Below, one piece after another: positions 1 through 8,803 of a DNA stretch of 64,000 bases. The stretch is taken from positions 124,001-188,000 of the forward strand of contig NZ_SDEA01000001.1 in assembly GCF_004522155.1 (NCBI RefSeq), given 5' to 3'. The stretch's first letter is position 1, and the number at the start of each line of letters is the position of its first letter. A program made the position numbers and the translations under genes. The notes below the pieces were generated by a model, which was not told the origin of the DNA, made no database searches, and saw nothing but the letters and a program-made list of their open reading frames with translations. This DNA is from Paracoccus luteus. GTDB taxonomy: Bacteria; Pseudomonadota; Alphaproteobacteria; Rhodobacterales; Rhodobacteraceae.

Positions 1-1070
1 ATGAACCCTTCCTGCATCATCAGCAGGCAATAGATCGCCTCGTGGACGCCGGTCGCGCCCAGGCTGTGGCCGGTCAGCGACTTGGTGGACGACACCGGCG
101 GCACGCTGCCTTCGCCAAAGACCCGGCGCAGGGCCTGGATCTCGGTCACGTCGCCGGCCTGGGTCGAGGTGCCGTGCGCGTTGACATAGCTGATCTGACG
201 CCCCTCGGGCAGGGTGGCCAGGGCCAGCCGCATCGACCGCTCGCCTCCCTCGCCGGACGGGGCGACCATGTCATAGCCGTCGCTGGTCGCGCCATAGCCG
301 GTGACCTCGGCATAGATCTTCGCGCCGCGCGCCAGGGCGTGCTCCAGCTCCTCCAGCACGACGACGCCGCCGCCGCCCGCGATGACGAACCCGTCGCGGG
401 TCGCGTCGAACGGGCGCGAGGCCGTCGGGGGCGTGTCGTTGTATTTCGACGACATCGCGCCCATCGCGTCGAACAGGCACGACAGCGTCCAGTCCAGCTC
501 TTCGCCGCCGCCGGCGAAGACGATGTCCTGCTTGCCCATCTGGATCTGCTCGACGCCGTTGCCGATGCAATGCGCGCTGGTCGAACAGGCCGAGGTGATC
601 GAATAGTTCACACCCTTGATCGAAAACGGCGTGGCCAGGCAGGCCGAGTTCGTGGACGACATGCAGCGCGTGACCATGAACGGTCCCATGCGCTTGGGCG
701 CGCCCTTTTCGATGACGGTCTGGTGCGCCTGGAAAAAGTTCGAGGTGGACGGCCCGCCCGACCCCATGATCAGGCCGGTGCGGGGGTTGGACACGTCGTC
801 CGGTTCCAGCCCGCTGTCCGCCACCGCCTGCTGCATGGCGATAAAGTTCCAGGCCGCGCCCTCACCCATGAAGCGCAGGTCGCGCTTGTCCACGTGGGCC
901 GCGATGTCGATGTCGGGCCTGCCGTGGACCTGGCTGCGGAACCCGTGTTCGGTGTAATCGGGCGCGGCCACGATGCCCGACCGGCCGACGCGCAGGCTGT
1001 CGGTGACCTCGGCGGCGTTGTTGCCGATGGGCGAGACGATGCCCAGCCCTGTGATGACGACGCGGCGCAT
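1..1070 (-). CDS. fabB: 3-oxoacyl-ACP synthase I, FabB (C-terminus cut by window edge)
   Basis: Beta-ketoacyl-ACP synthase I, which condenses acyl-ACP with malonyl-ACP and is needed to elongate unsaturated acyl chains in the cytoplasm. The 356 visible residues start [16 protein letters not shown]. They carry the thiolase-fold active-site Cys162 in SACSTSAHC, and the two catalytic His lie in the later NAHGTST and [11 protein letters not shown] motifs. The family is about 405 residues, so roughly 50 C-terminal residues lie outside the window. It follows fabA by 18 nt on the same strand, the usual fabA-fabB operon. No internal stop is seen in the visible part. Confidence 0.96.
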   Translation of the reverse strand, partial: MRRVVITGLGIVSPIGNNAAEVTDSLRVGRSGIVAAPDYTEHGFRSQVHGRPDIDIAAHVDKRDLRFMGEGAAWNFIAMQQAVADSGLEPDDVSNPRTGLIMGSGGPSTSNFFQAHQTVIEKGAPKRMGPFMVTRCMSSTNSACLATPFSIKGVNYSITSACSTSAHCIGNGVEQIQMGKQDIVFAGGGEELDWTLSCLFDAMGAMSSKYNDTPPTASRPFDATRDGFVIAGGGGVVVLEELEHALARGAKIYAEVTGYGATSDGYDMVAPSGEGGERSMRLALATLPEGRQISYVNAHGTSTQAGDVTEIQALRRVFGEGSVPPVSSTKSLTGHSLGATGVHEAIYCLLMMQEGF

Positions 1071-1088
1071 GGTGCGGCCCTCCTGGCT

Positions 1089-1598
1089 TCAGCTCTCGGA
1101 GAGAGCGACCTTCATGTCCTTGACGAGGTAGATGACCTCGCCGTCGGCCTCGACGATGCCGTCGGCGACGCCCATCGTCAGCCGGCGGGTCTGCACGGCC
1201 TTGGTGAAATCGACCTTGTAGGTCAGCATCCTGCGATCCGGGCGGACCATGCCGGTCAGCTTGACCTCGCCCACCCCCAGCGCATAGCCGCGCCCCTGCC
1301 AGCCGCGCCAGCCCAGGTTGAACCCGGTCAGCTGCCACAGCCCGTCAAGGCCAAGGCAGCCGGGCATGATCGGGTTGCCGGGAAAGTGGCAGGCAAAGAA
1401 CCACAGGTCCGGGGTGATGTCGAACTCGGCCACCACATGGCCCTTGCCGTGCAGGCCGCCATCCTCGCTGATGTCGGTGATGCGGTCCATCATCAGCATC
1501 GGCGGTTCGGGCAGTTGCGCGTTGCCGGGGCCGAACAGCTCGCCCCGCGCGCAGGCCAGCAGCGCATCGCGGTCAAAGCTGGTTCTGTCCATCGCCAT
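1089..1598 (-). CDS. fabA: 3-hydroxydecanoyl-ACP dehydratase/isomerase FabA
   Basis: Bifunctional dehydratase and trans-2/cis-3-decenoyl-ACP isomerase of anaerobic unsaturated fatty-acid synthesis. The 169-residue length is normal. The hot-dog fold active site is intact: His71 in the [12 protein letters not shown] motif and Asp85 in [10 protein letters not shown] match the known E. coli His70/Asp84 pair. The start at MAMDRTSF is followed by a standard N-terminus. It lies 18 nt upstream of fabB, and the pair is very probably co-transcribed from the 119-bp gap upstream. Confidence 0.97.
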   Translation of the reverse strand: MAMDRTSFDRDALLACARGELFGPGNAQLPEPPMLMMDRITDISEDGGLHGKGHVVAEFDITPDLWFFACHFPGNPIMPGCLGLDGLWQLTGFNLGWRGWQGRGYALGVGEVKLTGMVRPDRRMLTYKVDFTKAVQTRRLTMGVADGIVEADGEVIYLVKDMKVALSES

Positions 1599-1717
1599 CG
1601 TGTGTCCGCCCTGCTATCCGGTCCAGCGCCGGCCGTGTTGACGTTTCGTTTATCATCGCGGCGCGCGGCCGTGCAAGTGCGGGGCCGGTTCCGGGCGGCG
1701 CTGCGCGCCGGGGCGGA

Positions 1718-2767
1718 TCAGAACCACTGCCCCGGTTCGATCAGGCCAAAGTCCATCAGCTGCTGCGCGTCCCACCGGAACGGCTGCGAGTTGCGCCAGG
1801 CGAAGGTCGCGATTTCCGCGCGCGATCCGGGGTTGCGCGCCAGCGCCTTGGCGACCCGGAACGAGGCGACGGCCGCCGTCAGATTATGGTGCCACTGGCA
1901 GGAGTAGGTGTTCATCTCCTCGACGCTCAGCCGGTGGTCGGGCAGCAGGCGCAGCCCCGGTTCGGTGCGGAACAGCGCGATGCGGTCGATGCGGCGGCGG
2001 TCGGGGGGCAGGTGCTCCTCGAACCGCCAGCGCAGGCCGCCGAAGAAATCAAGCTGCCGGTCCTTGTGGTGGCCCTGCCGGTCCGTCCGGGCCAGCGCGT
2101 AATATCCGGTGCCGTCGAACATCGCATCGGACGTGCTGACGGCGTCGGGGAACCGTGCAAGGTCGGGGGCGTAAAGGTCGATCACATAGGTCAGCATCGC
2201 CCGCCGCCGTTCCTCGGCGTGAAAGGCCAGCATCTCGCCGACGGTGCGCGTGTCGGAAAACGGATAGAACAGATATTCGGCGTTATAGCCGTAATACAGC
2301 CAGCTGTCGCGGGGCGCGGCCTGGATCACGGCGTTCACGACATCGGTGTGCGCGCCGGGGCGGCGGCTGTCGTGGATCAGATTGACGATACGCCCGCCGG
2401 GGTCCAGCGGCATCTGCGCCGCCGCCAGCGGTTCGGGCGAGACGGCCAGGATCGTCTTGAACCCCGCGCGCAGGTGATGTTCCAGCGTCGAGGCGACCTC
2501 GACCGCATCCTCGATCAGGATGACGGCGATGGGGCCGCGGGTCAGCGCATCGCCCCGCGCCTCGGTCAGGAATGAGGCCAGCGCCTCGGTCCGGCGGGGC
2601 CGCGCCGCGGCGGGGGCGGCGGCGGGCTCGGGCGGGCGGCGGCCGCCGGCGGGGTCGGCGGGCGCGGGACGGATTGTGGGGGCGTCCTGCGCGCCATCGG
2701 CCGCGGGCGCGGCGCTGCGCATCGCCGATGCGGGCGCCACCGCGGCCCGCGCGGTGTCCGCCGTCAT
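1718..2767 (-). CDS. Conserved protein, possibly glycosyltransferase family 2-like
   Basis: A 349-residue protein with a low-complexity Ala/Pro/Arg-rich N-terminus (about residues 1-65) and a folded part from about residue 70 (GPIAVILIEDAVEVASTLEHH onward). The segment looks like the first beta-alpha unit of a GT-A glycosyltransferase, and proteins of this type in Rhodobacteraceae are often annotated as glycosyltransferase family 2. I see no unambiguous DxD catalytic motif, so the activity is uncertain. No signal peptide is evident. Its ATG overlaps the TGA of the upstream gene (ATGA, 2764-2767), implying translational coupling with that Ala-rich membrane protein. Confidence 0.7.
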   Translation of the reverse strand: MTADTARAAVAPASAMRSAAPAADGAQDAPTIRPAPADPAGGRRPPEPAAAPAAARPRRTEALASFLTEARGDALTRGPIAVILIEDAVEVASTLEHHLRAGFKTILAVSPEPLAAAQMPLDPGGRIVNLIHDSRRPGAHTDVVNAVIQAAPRDSWLYYGYNAEYLFYPFSDTRTVGEMLAFHAEERRRAMLTYVIDLYAPDLARFPDAVSTSDAMFDGTGYYALARTDRQGHHKDRQLDFFGGLRWRFEEHLPPDRRRIDRIALFRTEPGLRLLPDHRLSVEEMNTYSCQWHHNLTAAVASFRVAKALARNPGSRAEIATFAWRNSQPFRWDAQQLMDFGLIEPGQWF

Positions 2768-3390
2768 GGCATCACGGCCTTGACCTGTTCCAGCGCCGAC
2801 CGCAGCAGGGCGGGGTTCGTCGCGGCGGCGGCCACGACGGCTTTCAGCGTGGTTTTCTGCGCCGGCGCCATGTCGCTGGAATCGATGACCGCGGCCACGC
2901 GGTCGGCGTCGAACCCTTCGGGCGTCAGCAGCGCCTCAAGATCGGTGGCGGTTTCGGCGGCGCCCGCCGCGTCGCGGGTGGCCTCGGCCGCCTGGCGCGC
3001 GGCGTCGCCCGCCGTCCGGGTCGCTGCGGCCGCGTCGGCCTGGTTGCCGGCCGACGCCTGCGCATCGGCCTGGGCGGCGGCGTCGGCGGCCTGGTCGGCG
3101 GCCTTGATCGCCTGCTCGGCGGCGGCCTGCGCGGCCTGCGCCGCCTCGGTCGCGGGGGCGATGGGGGCCTGTCCGGCGGCGGTGGTCGCCTCGGCCGCGG
3201 CATCGGCCGCCACGGCTGCGGCGTCGGCCGCGGCATCGGCGGCATCGCCCGCGGCGTCGGCTGCCTGCTCGGGGGCGGTGGCGGGCGCATCGGCGGGCCG
3301 CGCAAGACCCGGAATGTCGCCCCGCATCCACAGCCAGCCGCCAAGCCCCAGCAGGACCAGAACCACAACCACCATCACACCGCGCGCCAT
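2764..3390 (-). CDS. Ala-rich protein with single N-terminal membrane anchor
   Basis: A 208-residue protein. MARGVMVVVVLVLLGLGGWLW forms one N-terminal transmembrane helix or uncleaved signal anchor. A long Ala/Asp/Glu/Gln-rich stretch follows (about residues 35-145) built of near-repeating AADAA units, predicted helical or coiled. The C-terminal 60 residues are less biased and contain LLTPEGFDADRVAAVIDSSD. I do not recognise a family. The chosen ATG begins at the hydrophobic segment; a longer reading frame upstream runs antisense to infC and lacks coding character. It is coupled by an ATGA overlap to the glycosyltransferase-like gene. A cell-envelope structural role is a guess. Confidence 0.7.
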   Translation of the reverse strand: MARGVMVVVVLVLLGLGGWLWMRGDIPGLARPADAPATAPEQAADAAGDAADAAADAAAVAADAAAEATTAAGQAPIAPATEAAQAAQAAAEQAIKAADQAADAAAQADAQASAGNQADAAAATRTAGDAARQAAEATRDAAGAAETATDLEALLTPEGFDADRVAAVIDSSDMAPAQKTTLKAVVAAAATNPALLRSALEQVKAVMP

Positions 3391-3601
3391 CGGCCGTCCC
3401 CTTGTGTCGTCGCCCGCGGCGCCGCCCGCGCCGGGTGACAAGGCTATGGCACGGATGCGGCGCGGCGAAAAGCCGACCGGGCCGCGAAAACCGTGAGAAT
3501 ACCGTGCAAATGCCCGGCGATCCGCCTGCAAAGCCGGTTGAAAAACACCGCCCGCATCGTTATCTGTCCGCCATCGTATCAGCCATCCAAGGACCACTGC
3601 C
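3391..3601. promoter_or_regulatory. Divergent intergenic region between Ala-rich gene and infC
   Basis: These 211 bases must hold the promoters of both infC (right) and the Ala-rich membrane protein (left). An AAGGA ribosome-binding site at 3589-3593 serves the unusual infC start. I cannot assign a convincing -35/-10 pair by eye. Confidence 0.4.
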
Positions 3602-4141
3602 ATAGCCCGCAGACCGCACAATGCCCCGCCGACCCGTGACACCGGCCCCCGGACCAACGACCGCATCCGCGTCCCCGAGATCCGCCTGATCGGCGCCGAG
3701 GGCGAGAACATCGGGGTCGTCACCCCTGCGCGCGGCATGCAGCTGGCCGAAGAGGCGGGACTGGACCTGGTCGAGATTTCGCCCAACGCGGCGCCGCCGG
3801 TCTGCAAGATCATGGATCTGGGCAAGTTCAAGTACGAACAGCAAAAGCGCGAGGCCGAGGCCCGGAAGAAGCAGAAGATCATCGAGATCAAGGAGATCAA
3901 GTTCCGCCCCGGGACCGATACCCATGATTACGACGTCAAGATGCGCGCCGTGATGAAGTTCCTGGGCGAGGGCGACAAGGTCAAGGTCACGCTGCGGTTC
4001 CGCGGCCGCGAGATGGCCCACCAGCAGCTGGGCGTCGAGCTGCTGAACAAGATTTCGGCCGACGTCGGCGAGGCGGGCAAGGTCGAATCCATGCCCAAGC
4101 TGGAAGGCCGCCAGATGGTGATGATGATCGCGCCGCGGTAA
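3602..4141 (+). CDS. infC: Translation initiation factor IF-3, ATA start codon
   Basis: IF-3 binds the 30S subunit, prevents premature joining of 50S and proofreads start codon-anticodon pairing. The mature-looking reading begins ATA GCC CGC (I/[11 protein letters not shown]), 179 residues, eight bases after the AAGGA site at 3589-3593. No ATG, GTG or TTG in this frame gives the conserved N-domain: the first in-frame ATG (3737) would delete it. IF3-N is about residues 15-85 ([20 protein letters not shown]) and IF3-C about 90-178 ([19 protein letters not shown]). A non-canonical start is the known basis of IF-3 autoregulation in other bacteria. The gene is monocistronic here and ends in a strong terminator. 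Confidence 0.95.
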   Translation: MARRPHNAPPTRDTGPRTNDRIRVPEIRLIGAEGENIGVVTPARGMQLAEEAGLDLVEISPNAAPPVCKIMDLGKFKYEQQKREAEARKKQKIIEIKEIKFRPGTDTHDYDVKMRAVMKFLGEGDKVKVTLRFRGREMAHQQLGVELLNKISADVGEAGKVESMPKLEGRQMVMMIAPR

Positions 4142-4164
4142 GTGCGCGCGGCCCCTGAATGACG

Positions 4165-4204
4165 ACGGCCTGCCCGCGGGACACCGGGGCAGGCCGTTTT
4201 TTTT
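4165..4204 (+). terminator. Rho-independent terminator of infC
   Basis: A perfect 11-bp stem (ACGGCCTGCCC at 4165-4175 pairing with GGGCAGGCCGT at 4187-4197) has an 11-nt loop and runs into eight T residues ending at 4204. It lies 24 nt after the infC stop. Confidence 0.93.
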
Positions 4205-4209
4205 GTTGC

Positions 4210-4364
4210 CGCGCATGGCGATCCGGCGCCCCCCCGGCCGCCGGGCCGCGGCGTTGGTCAGTTCCTGCAGGGCGCCGAACGGGCACAGCCAGCCGCAGAA
4301 CACGCCCCCGCCCCGGAACAGCATGCCGAGGGCGACCCGCCGCGCCGCCCGGCCCGGACGGGCG
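4210..4364 (-). pseudogene. Short internal fragment of NosR/NapH-type polyferredoxin
   Basis: The minus frame reads ALGMLFRGGGVFCGWLCPF followed by GALQELTNAAARR. This matches the signature around the first C-x3-CP motif in the C-terminal membrane part of NosR, the roughly 700-residue regulator/electron donor of nitrous-oxide reductase. Only about 40-50 residues remain, squeezed between the infC terminator and the end of the dehydrogenase gene, without start or partner domains. It is therefore a relic. Homology is recognised by motif only; a NapH or RdxA-like origin is the alternative. Confidence 0.6.
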
Positions 4365-5366
4365 CTAAAGCATCCCCGGCACGACCAGATCCGGCGGGCG
4401 GTGGCCGTCGGCAAAGGTCTTGATGTTGATGATGACCTTTTCGCCCATCTCAAGCCGCCCCTCGACCGTGGCCGATCCCATGTGGGGCAGCATCACCACG
4501 TTCGGCAGGTCACGCAGGCGGGGGTTGATCTCGTGCCCGTGCTCGAACACGTCAAGGCCCGCGCCGGCCAGATCGCCCGCGCGCAGCATGCGGGTCATGG
4601 CGTTCTCGTCGATGACTTCGCCGCGCGAGGTGTTCACGATCACCGCGGTGGGCTTCATCAGCTTCAGCCGCCGTGCGCTGAGCAGGTGGAACGTGCTGGG
4701 CGTGTGCGGCGCGTTGATCGACAGCACGTCGATGCGGGCCAGCATCTGGTCCAGGCTTTCCCAATAGGTCGCCTGCAGCGCCTGCTCGGTCTCGGGGCGC
4801 AGGCGGCGGCGGTTGTGGTAGTGGATCTGCATCCCGAAGACGGTCGCGCGCCGCGCCACGGCCTGCCCGATCCGGCCCATGCCCAGGATGCCCAGCCGCC
4901 GGCCCGCGATGCGCCCGCCCAGATGGGCGGTGGGGGCCCAACCTTCCCAGCGGCCGGCCTGCATTTCGGCCAGCCCCTCGGGGATGCGGCGGGTGACCGC
5001 CAGCATCAGCGCGATGGCCATGTCGGCGGTGTCCTCGGTCGTGGCACCGGGGGTGTTTGCGACCAGGATGCCGCGCTGGCGGGCGGTCGATACGTCAATG
5101 TGATCGACGCCCGCGCCATAGTTCGCGATCAGCCGCAGCCGTTCGCCCGACTGCGCCAGCAGCGCGGCATCGACCCGGTCCGTCACCGTCGGAACCAGCA
5201 CGTCGCAGTCCCGCATCGCCTGCGCCAGCTCGTCCCGGCTCATCTTGACGTCCACGTCGCGCAGCCGCACGTCGAACAGTTCCGCCATCCGGCTTTCGAC
5301 CGGCTGCGGCAGCCGGCGCGTCACCGCAACCGTCAGGCGGGGGCGGGCGGACGCGGGAACGGTCAT
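4365..5366 (-). CDS. D-2-hydroxyacid dehydrogenase (glyoxylate/hydroxypyruvate reductase type)
   Basis: A 333-residue cytoplasmic NAD(P)-dependent D-2-hydroxyacid dehydrogenase. The Rossmann motif GILGMGRIGQAVARR sits near residue 160. The catalytic Arg is in VNTSRGEVID, the Glu in the LDVFEHG segment and the His in MLPHMGSAT, so the Arg-Glu-His set is complete. Sequence style fits the glyoxylate/hydroxypyruvate reductase (GyaR/GhrA) group common in Rhodobacteraceae; exact substrate cannot be read. The ATG at 5366 is preferred because an AGAGG site precedes it by about six bases. It is divergent from the SH3 protein. Confidence 0.9.
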   Translation of the reverse strand: MTVPASARPRLTVAVTRRLPQPVESRMAELFDVRLRDVDVKMSRDELAQAMRDCDVLVPTVTDRVDAALLAQSGERLRLIANYGAGVDHIDVSTARQRGILVANTPGATTEDTADMAIALMLAVTRRIPEGLAEMQAGRWEGWAPTAHLGGRIAGRRLGILGMGRIGQAVARRATVFGMQIHYHNRRRLRPETEQALQATYWESLDQMLARIDVLSINAPHTPSTFHLLSARRLKLMKPTAVIVNTSRGEVIDENAMTRMLRAGDLAGAGLDVFEHGHEINPRLRDLPNVVMLPHMGSATVEGRLEMGEKVIINIKTFADGHRPPDLVVPGML

Positions 5367-5510
5367 GGGAACCTCTTTCATTGCCGGGCCGGTTTTGGCA
5401 AACTGCCCGCAAGGCGGGGCAGGCACAAGACCCCGCAGGGGCCGGCCCGGCGGGCCGGTGCCCGAGGCGGAATGGCGGCGCCGCACGCGCCCGGACAGGA
5501 AAGAGCGACC

Positions 5511-6224
5511 ATGCACGATTGTCAGCTTTCGCGGGCCGCGGCGGGGCGTGCGGCCGGGTGGACCGGCCTTGTGCGGGGCGCCCGCGCGATGGCCGTGGCG
5601 CGGGCCGCGCCCCGATCCCGGTTGGGCGCGGCGACGCTGGCGGTGGCGCTGGCGCTTGGCCTGGCGCTGCCCGCGTCCGCGCAGGACGCGTCCGGCGACG
5701 GCAGCGCGGCAAGGGACGCCCCCGTGCAGGTGGACCCGTCCGAGGTCACGGCGGATTCCCTGATCAGCCGCCACCAGTCGCAGCCGCGCGATCCGAACCG
5801 CGGGCCTGTCACGAACCTGCCGCTGCCGCGCTATGTCTCGCTGAAGGGGGGCGAGGGGAACGCCCGGCGCGGTCCCAGCCTGTCGCACCGCATCGACTGG
5901 GTGTTCCGCCATTCCGGCATGCCGCTGCGCGTGGTGGCCGAGTTCGGCCACTGGCGCCGGGTCGAGGATCAGGACGGCGCCGGCGGCTGGGTGCATTATT
6001 CGCTGCTGTCCGGCGTGCGGACCGCGATCATCACCACCGACATGGCCGAACTGCGCGCCCGTCCCGACCCCAACGCCGCCGTCATTGCGCGGGCCGAGGC
6101 GGGGGCCATCGTCCGGCTGCACGAATGCGACCCGGACTGGTGCCGCGTTTCGGGCGGCGGCGCCAAGGGCTGGACGGTCAAGACCTCGCTGTGGGGCGTC
6201 GACCCGGACGAGACGCGCGAGTGA
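5511..6224 (+). CDS. Exported SH3-domain protein
   Basis: A 237-residue protein with an extended basic N-terminus, then a hydrophobic signal segment ending ALPASAQ (about residues 30-60). The secreted part contains LPRYVSLKGGEGNARRGPSL and DMAELRARPDPNAAVIARAE, two bacterial SH3-like units typical of this Rhodobacteraceae family. Bacterial SH3 folds in the periplasm commonly bind peptidoglycan or peptides, so an envelope role is inferred. The AGGAAAG site precedes the ATG at 5511; an internal Met at 5589 would give a more ordinary signal peptide. Monocistronic. Confidence 0.85.
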   Translation: MHDCQLSRAAAGRAAGWTGLVRGARAMAVARAAPRSRLGAATLAVALALGLALPASAQDASGDGSAARDAPVQVDPSEVTADSLISRHQSQPRDPNRGPVTNLPLPRYVSLKGGEGNARRGPSLSHRIDWVFRHSGMPLRVVAEFGHWRRVEDQDGAGGWVHYSLLSGVRTAIITTDMAELRARPDPNAAVIARAEAGAIVRLHECDPDWCRVSGGGAKGWTVKTSLWGVDPDETRE

Positions 6225-6243
6225 CCGGCCGCGCAAGCGGGGC

Positions 6244-6275
6244 TGTGATGCGGCCGGGCGTGTGATGCGGCCGGG
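6244..6275. repeat. Two 15-bp direct repeats in convergent gap
   Basis: The 15-mer TGTGATGCGGCCGGG occurs exactly at 6244-6258 and 6261-6275, period 17, just after the SH3 gene stop. It looks like a recent slippage duplication; no function is evident. Confidence 0.75.
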
Positions 6276-6309
6276 TCCGGGGGGAACCGGCCGCCGCGTT
6301 CGGATCAGG

Positions 6310-6747
6310 TCAGCTGCACTGGTAATAGGTCAGCGTCGTCGCGCCTTCGGTCACGCGCAGCCGGCCCGGCCGCAGCGAGACGTTCAGCTGGCGGTTCTCG
6401 GCCGACGAACAGCCCAGCGTCAGCGAGGTGTAGTTGGTCTGCACCTCGGCCCCGGTCGCGGTGCATTCGGTGGTGGGGAAGGTGAACTTGTTGCCGGCGA
6501 TGACCATCCGGCCCTCGCTGGCCGGATCGCCGCACTGCGACGCGACCAGGTTCCAGGTGCCGTTCATCGAGTCTGCCCCCTCGACGCCGCTGGTGGCGAC
6601 GGGCGCGGCCGGCGCAATGGGCGGGCCGTCGACGACGACGACCGGCTCTTCGCCGGGGGTCGAGATGGTGGTGGTGGTGGCACCGGGCATGCATGCCGTC
6701 AGGGACATCGCGGCTGCCAGCGCCAGGGCGGGCTTGAGATAGGTCAT
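6310..6747 (-). CDS. Small lipoprotein with beta-barrel-like (AprI/Inh-like) domain
   Basis: A 145-residue lipoprotein. The signal peptide ends in the lipobox LTAC (Cys19), so the protein is lipidated and periplasm-facing. A Pro/Thr linker follows. From about residue 60 the pattern MNGTWNLVASQCGDPASEG resembles the small beta-barrel of AprI/Inh-type inhibitors or similar 'membrane/lipoprotein' families (GTW..., C at both ends), but I cannot assign it firmly. Four Cys in the mature domain may form disulfides. It starts 7 nt after the M3 peptidase stop with a GAGGGAG site inside that gene's end, so the two are probably one operon. Confidence 0.8.
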   Translation of the reverse strand: MTYLKPALALAAAMSLTACMPGATTTTISTPGEEPVVVVDGPPIAPAAPVATSGVEGADSMNGTWNLVASQCGDPASEGRMVIAGNKFTFPTTECTATGAEVQTNYTSLTLGCSSAENRQLNVSLRPGRLRVTEGATTLTYYQCS

Positions 6748-6754
6748 TTCTGTG

Positions 6755-8803
6755 TTACTCCCTCTTGAAAACGATCGGCGACAGGCCGCGTCCACGCAAC
6801 AACGCCTCAACCCCCGGCTTTCGTTCCCGAAATTCGATCCACAGGTCGTCGGCGGGCCGCAAACCGCCCTGTGACAGGATCGCGGCCTCCAGCCGGGCCG
6901 CCGTGGCGGGGTCAAAGGGGTCGCCCGCCTCCTCGAACGCGGCGAATGCGTCGGCGTCCATCACCTCGGACCACATATAGCTGTAATAGCCGGCCGCATA
7001 GCCGTCGCCCGCAAAGACGTGCTGGAACTGCGGGGTGGCGTGGCGCATCGGGATCGCCGCCGGGGCGCCCAGATCGGCCAGCACCTCGGCCTGCCGCGCC
7101 ATCGGATCGGCGGGCGGCGGGCCGCTGTGGAATGCAAGGTCCACCAGCGCCGATTCCAGGTATTCGACGGTTGCAAAGCCCGCGTCGGCTTTGTCCGCGG
7201 CCACGATCCGGGCCACCGCGTCGGGTTCCAGCGCCGCGCCGGTCTGCACATGGCGGGCGTGGCGGGCCAGCACCTCGGGCACCTCCAGCCAGTGTTCGTA
7301 AAGCTGGCTGGGCAGCTCGACAAAGTCGCGCGCGACCGACGTGCCCGAGATCGAGGGCCAGGGCACGTCCGACAGGATGTGGTGCAGCGCGTGGCCGAAT
7401 TCGTGAAACAGCGTCCGCGCCTCGTCCCAGCTGAGCGTCGCAGGGTCGCCGGGGGTGAAGTTGCAGACGTTGACCACGATGGGCCGCTGGCCCGCGCCCA
7501 TGTGGTGCTGGGGCTGCAGCGCGGAACACCATGCGCCCGACCGCTTGCCGGGACGCGCGAAGTAATCGCCCAGGAACACCGCCATCTCGCGCCCGTCGCG
7601 CAGGATGCGCCAGGCGCGCACGTCGGGGTGCCACAGCGTCGCGGCGAACGGCTCGGCCGTCAGGCCGAACAGGCGGCCCGCCACGTCAAAGGCCGCGGCG
7701 ATCATCGCGTCCAGCCCCAGATGCGCCTTGACCGCGTCGTCGTCGATGGCGTGCAGCGCCCGGCGGCGGCGCGCGGCATAGTGGCGCCAGTCCCAGGCCA
7801 TCAGCGGCCCGTTCAGCCCGTCGGCGCGGGCCATCTCCTCCAGCGCGGCCTGATCCTCGGCGGCGCGGGCGACGGCGGGGGCCCAGACCTGCGTCAGCAG
7901 ATCGCGCACCTGACCGGCGTCGCGCGCCATCTCGTGTTCCAGCTTCATCGCGGCATAGTCGTCGTGGCCCAGCAGCCGCGCCCGTTCGTGCCGCAGCGCC
8001 AGGATCTCGGCGATCAGGGGCAGGTTGTCGGTCGCGGCCCCGCCCGCGCCTGCCCCCGACCCGCGCGCCTGAAACGCGCGCTGCGCCGCCTCGCGCAGGG
8101 GGCGGTCGGTCGAATGTTCCAGGAACGGGACGATCAGCGACCGGCCCAGCGTCACGATCCGTCCCGACAGGCCGCGTTCCGCCGCCGCCTGCCGCATCGC
8201 GCGGGCCAGCCAGCCGGGGATGCCGCCCATGCGGTCGTCGGGGACGGGCAGGACAAAGTCGCGCTCGTCGGCCAGCAGGTTCTGGCCGAACTGCGTGGAC
8301 AGCACCGCCAGCCGCGACCTGATCTGCGCCATCCGGTCGCGCCCGGCCGCGTCCAGCGCCGCCCCGCCGCGCAGGAAATTGCGGCGCGTCAGCTCGGTCA
8401 GCCGCGCCTCGGGCTCGGGCAGGGCGTCGCGGGCGGCCCAGACTGCCTCGATCCGGGACCACAGTCGCGGGTCGGTGACGATTTCCGATCCATAGGCCGA
8501 CAGCAGCGGCGCAAGTTCGCGCTGGATCGCGTCGCGCACGGGCGTGGCGCAGGTCGAGGCGAGGGTCGAGAACACCGCCATGACCCGGTCCAGCGGCTCG
8601 TCGGCCAGTTCCATCGCGGCGATGGTGTTGGCGAAATCGGCGGGGCGGTCGTCGGTCGCAATCGCCTTATGGGCGGCGCGCCCCTGCGCCAGCGCGGCGT
8701 GGACGGCGGGCAGGATGTCGCCGTCCGCGATCAGGTCAAAGCGGGGCAGGCCGGCCGGCCCGGTCCACCGGGTCAGCTGCGGATTGGGGGCGGCGTCGGT
8801 CAT
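6755..8803 (-). CDS. M3-family metallopeptidase (oligopeptidase A / dipeptidyl carboxypeptidase)
   Basis: A 682-residue cytoplasmic zinc peptidase of family M3 that degrades short peptides, including cleaved signal peptides. The zinc site HEFGHALHH is at residues 467-475 and the third ligand Glu496 is in DFVELPSQ. Length and the C-terminal FAGDGYAAGYYSYMWSEV signature fit PrlC/Dcp; I cannot decide between the endo- and exopeptidase members. AAAGAGG precedes the ATG. The first codons and leader are duplicated just upstream. The lipoprotein gene follows closely. Confidence 0.95.
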   Translation of the reverse strand: MTDAAPNPQLTRWTGPAGLPRFDLIADGDILPAVHAALAQGRAAHKAIATDDRPADFANTIAAMELADEPLDRVMAVFSTLASTCATPVRDAIQRELAPLLSAYGSEIVTDPRLWSRIEAVWAARDALPEPEARLTELTRRNFLRGGAALDAAGRDRMAQIRSRLAVLSTQFGQNLLADERDFVLPVPDDRMGGIPGWLARAMRQAAAERGLSGRIVTLGRSLIVPFLEHSTDRPLREAAQRAFQARGSGAGAGGAATDNLPLIAEILALRHERARLLGHDDYAAMKLEHEMARDAGQVRDLLTQVWAPAVARAAEDQAALEEMARADGLNGPLMAWDWRHYAARRRRALHAIDDDAVKAHLGLDAMIAAAFDVAGRLFGLTAEPFAATLWHPDVRAWRILRDGREMAVFLGDYFARPGKRSGAWCSALQPQHHMGAGQRPIVVNVCNFTPGDPATLSWDEARTLFHEFGHALHHILSDVPWPSISGTSVARDFVELPSQLYEHWLEVPEVLARHARHVQTGAALEPDAVARIVAADKADAGFATVEYLESALVDLAFHSGPPPADPMARQAEVLADLGAPAAIPMRHATPQFQHVFAGDGYAAGYYSYMWSEVMDADAFAAFEEAGDPFDPATAARLEAAILSQGGLRPADDLWIEFRERKPGVEALLRGRGLSPIVFKRE

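Noticed and set aside
42..1907. Long open frames opposite fabB, fabA and other genes (for example 42-1907 plus, 7019-10288 plus, 57855-61304 plus)
   Set aside because: High GC content removes stops from antisense frames. The opposite strand in each case encodes a complete conserved enzyme, while these frames show Arg/Pro/Ala/His-biased sequence without family resemblance.
3391..3900. Extended N-terminus of the Ala-rich membrane protein
   Set aside because: It would run antisense through infC. The membrane helix begins at the Met at 3390.
4203..5510. Continuous plus-strand frame leading into the SH3 protein
   Set aside because: The part before 5511 is antisense to the dehydrogenase gene and has no ribosome site. 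The SH3 protein starts at 5511 behind AGGAAAG.
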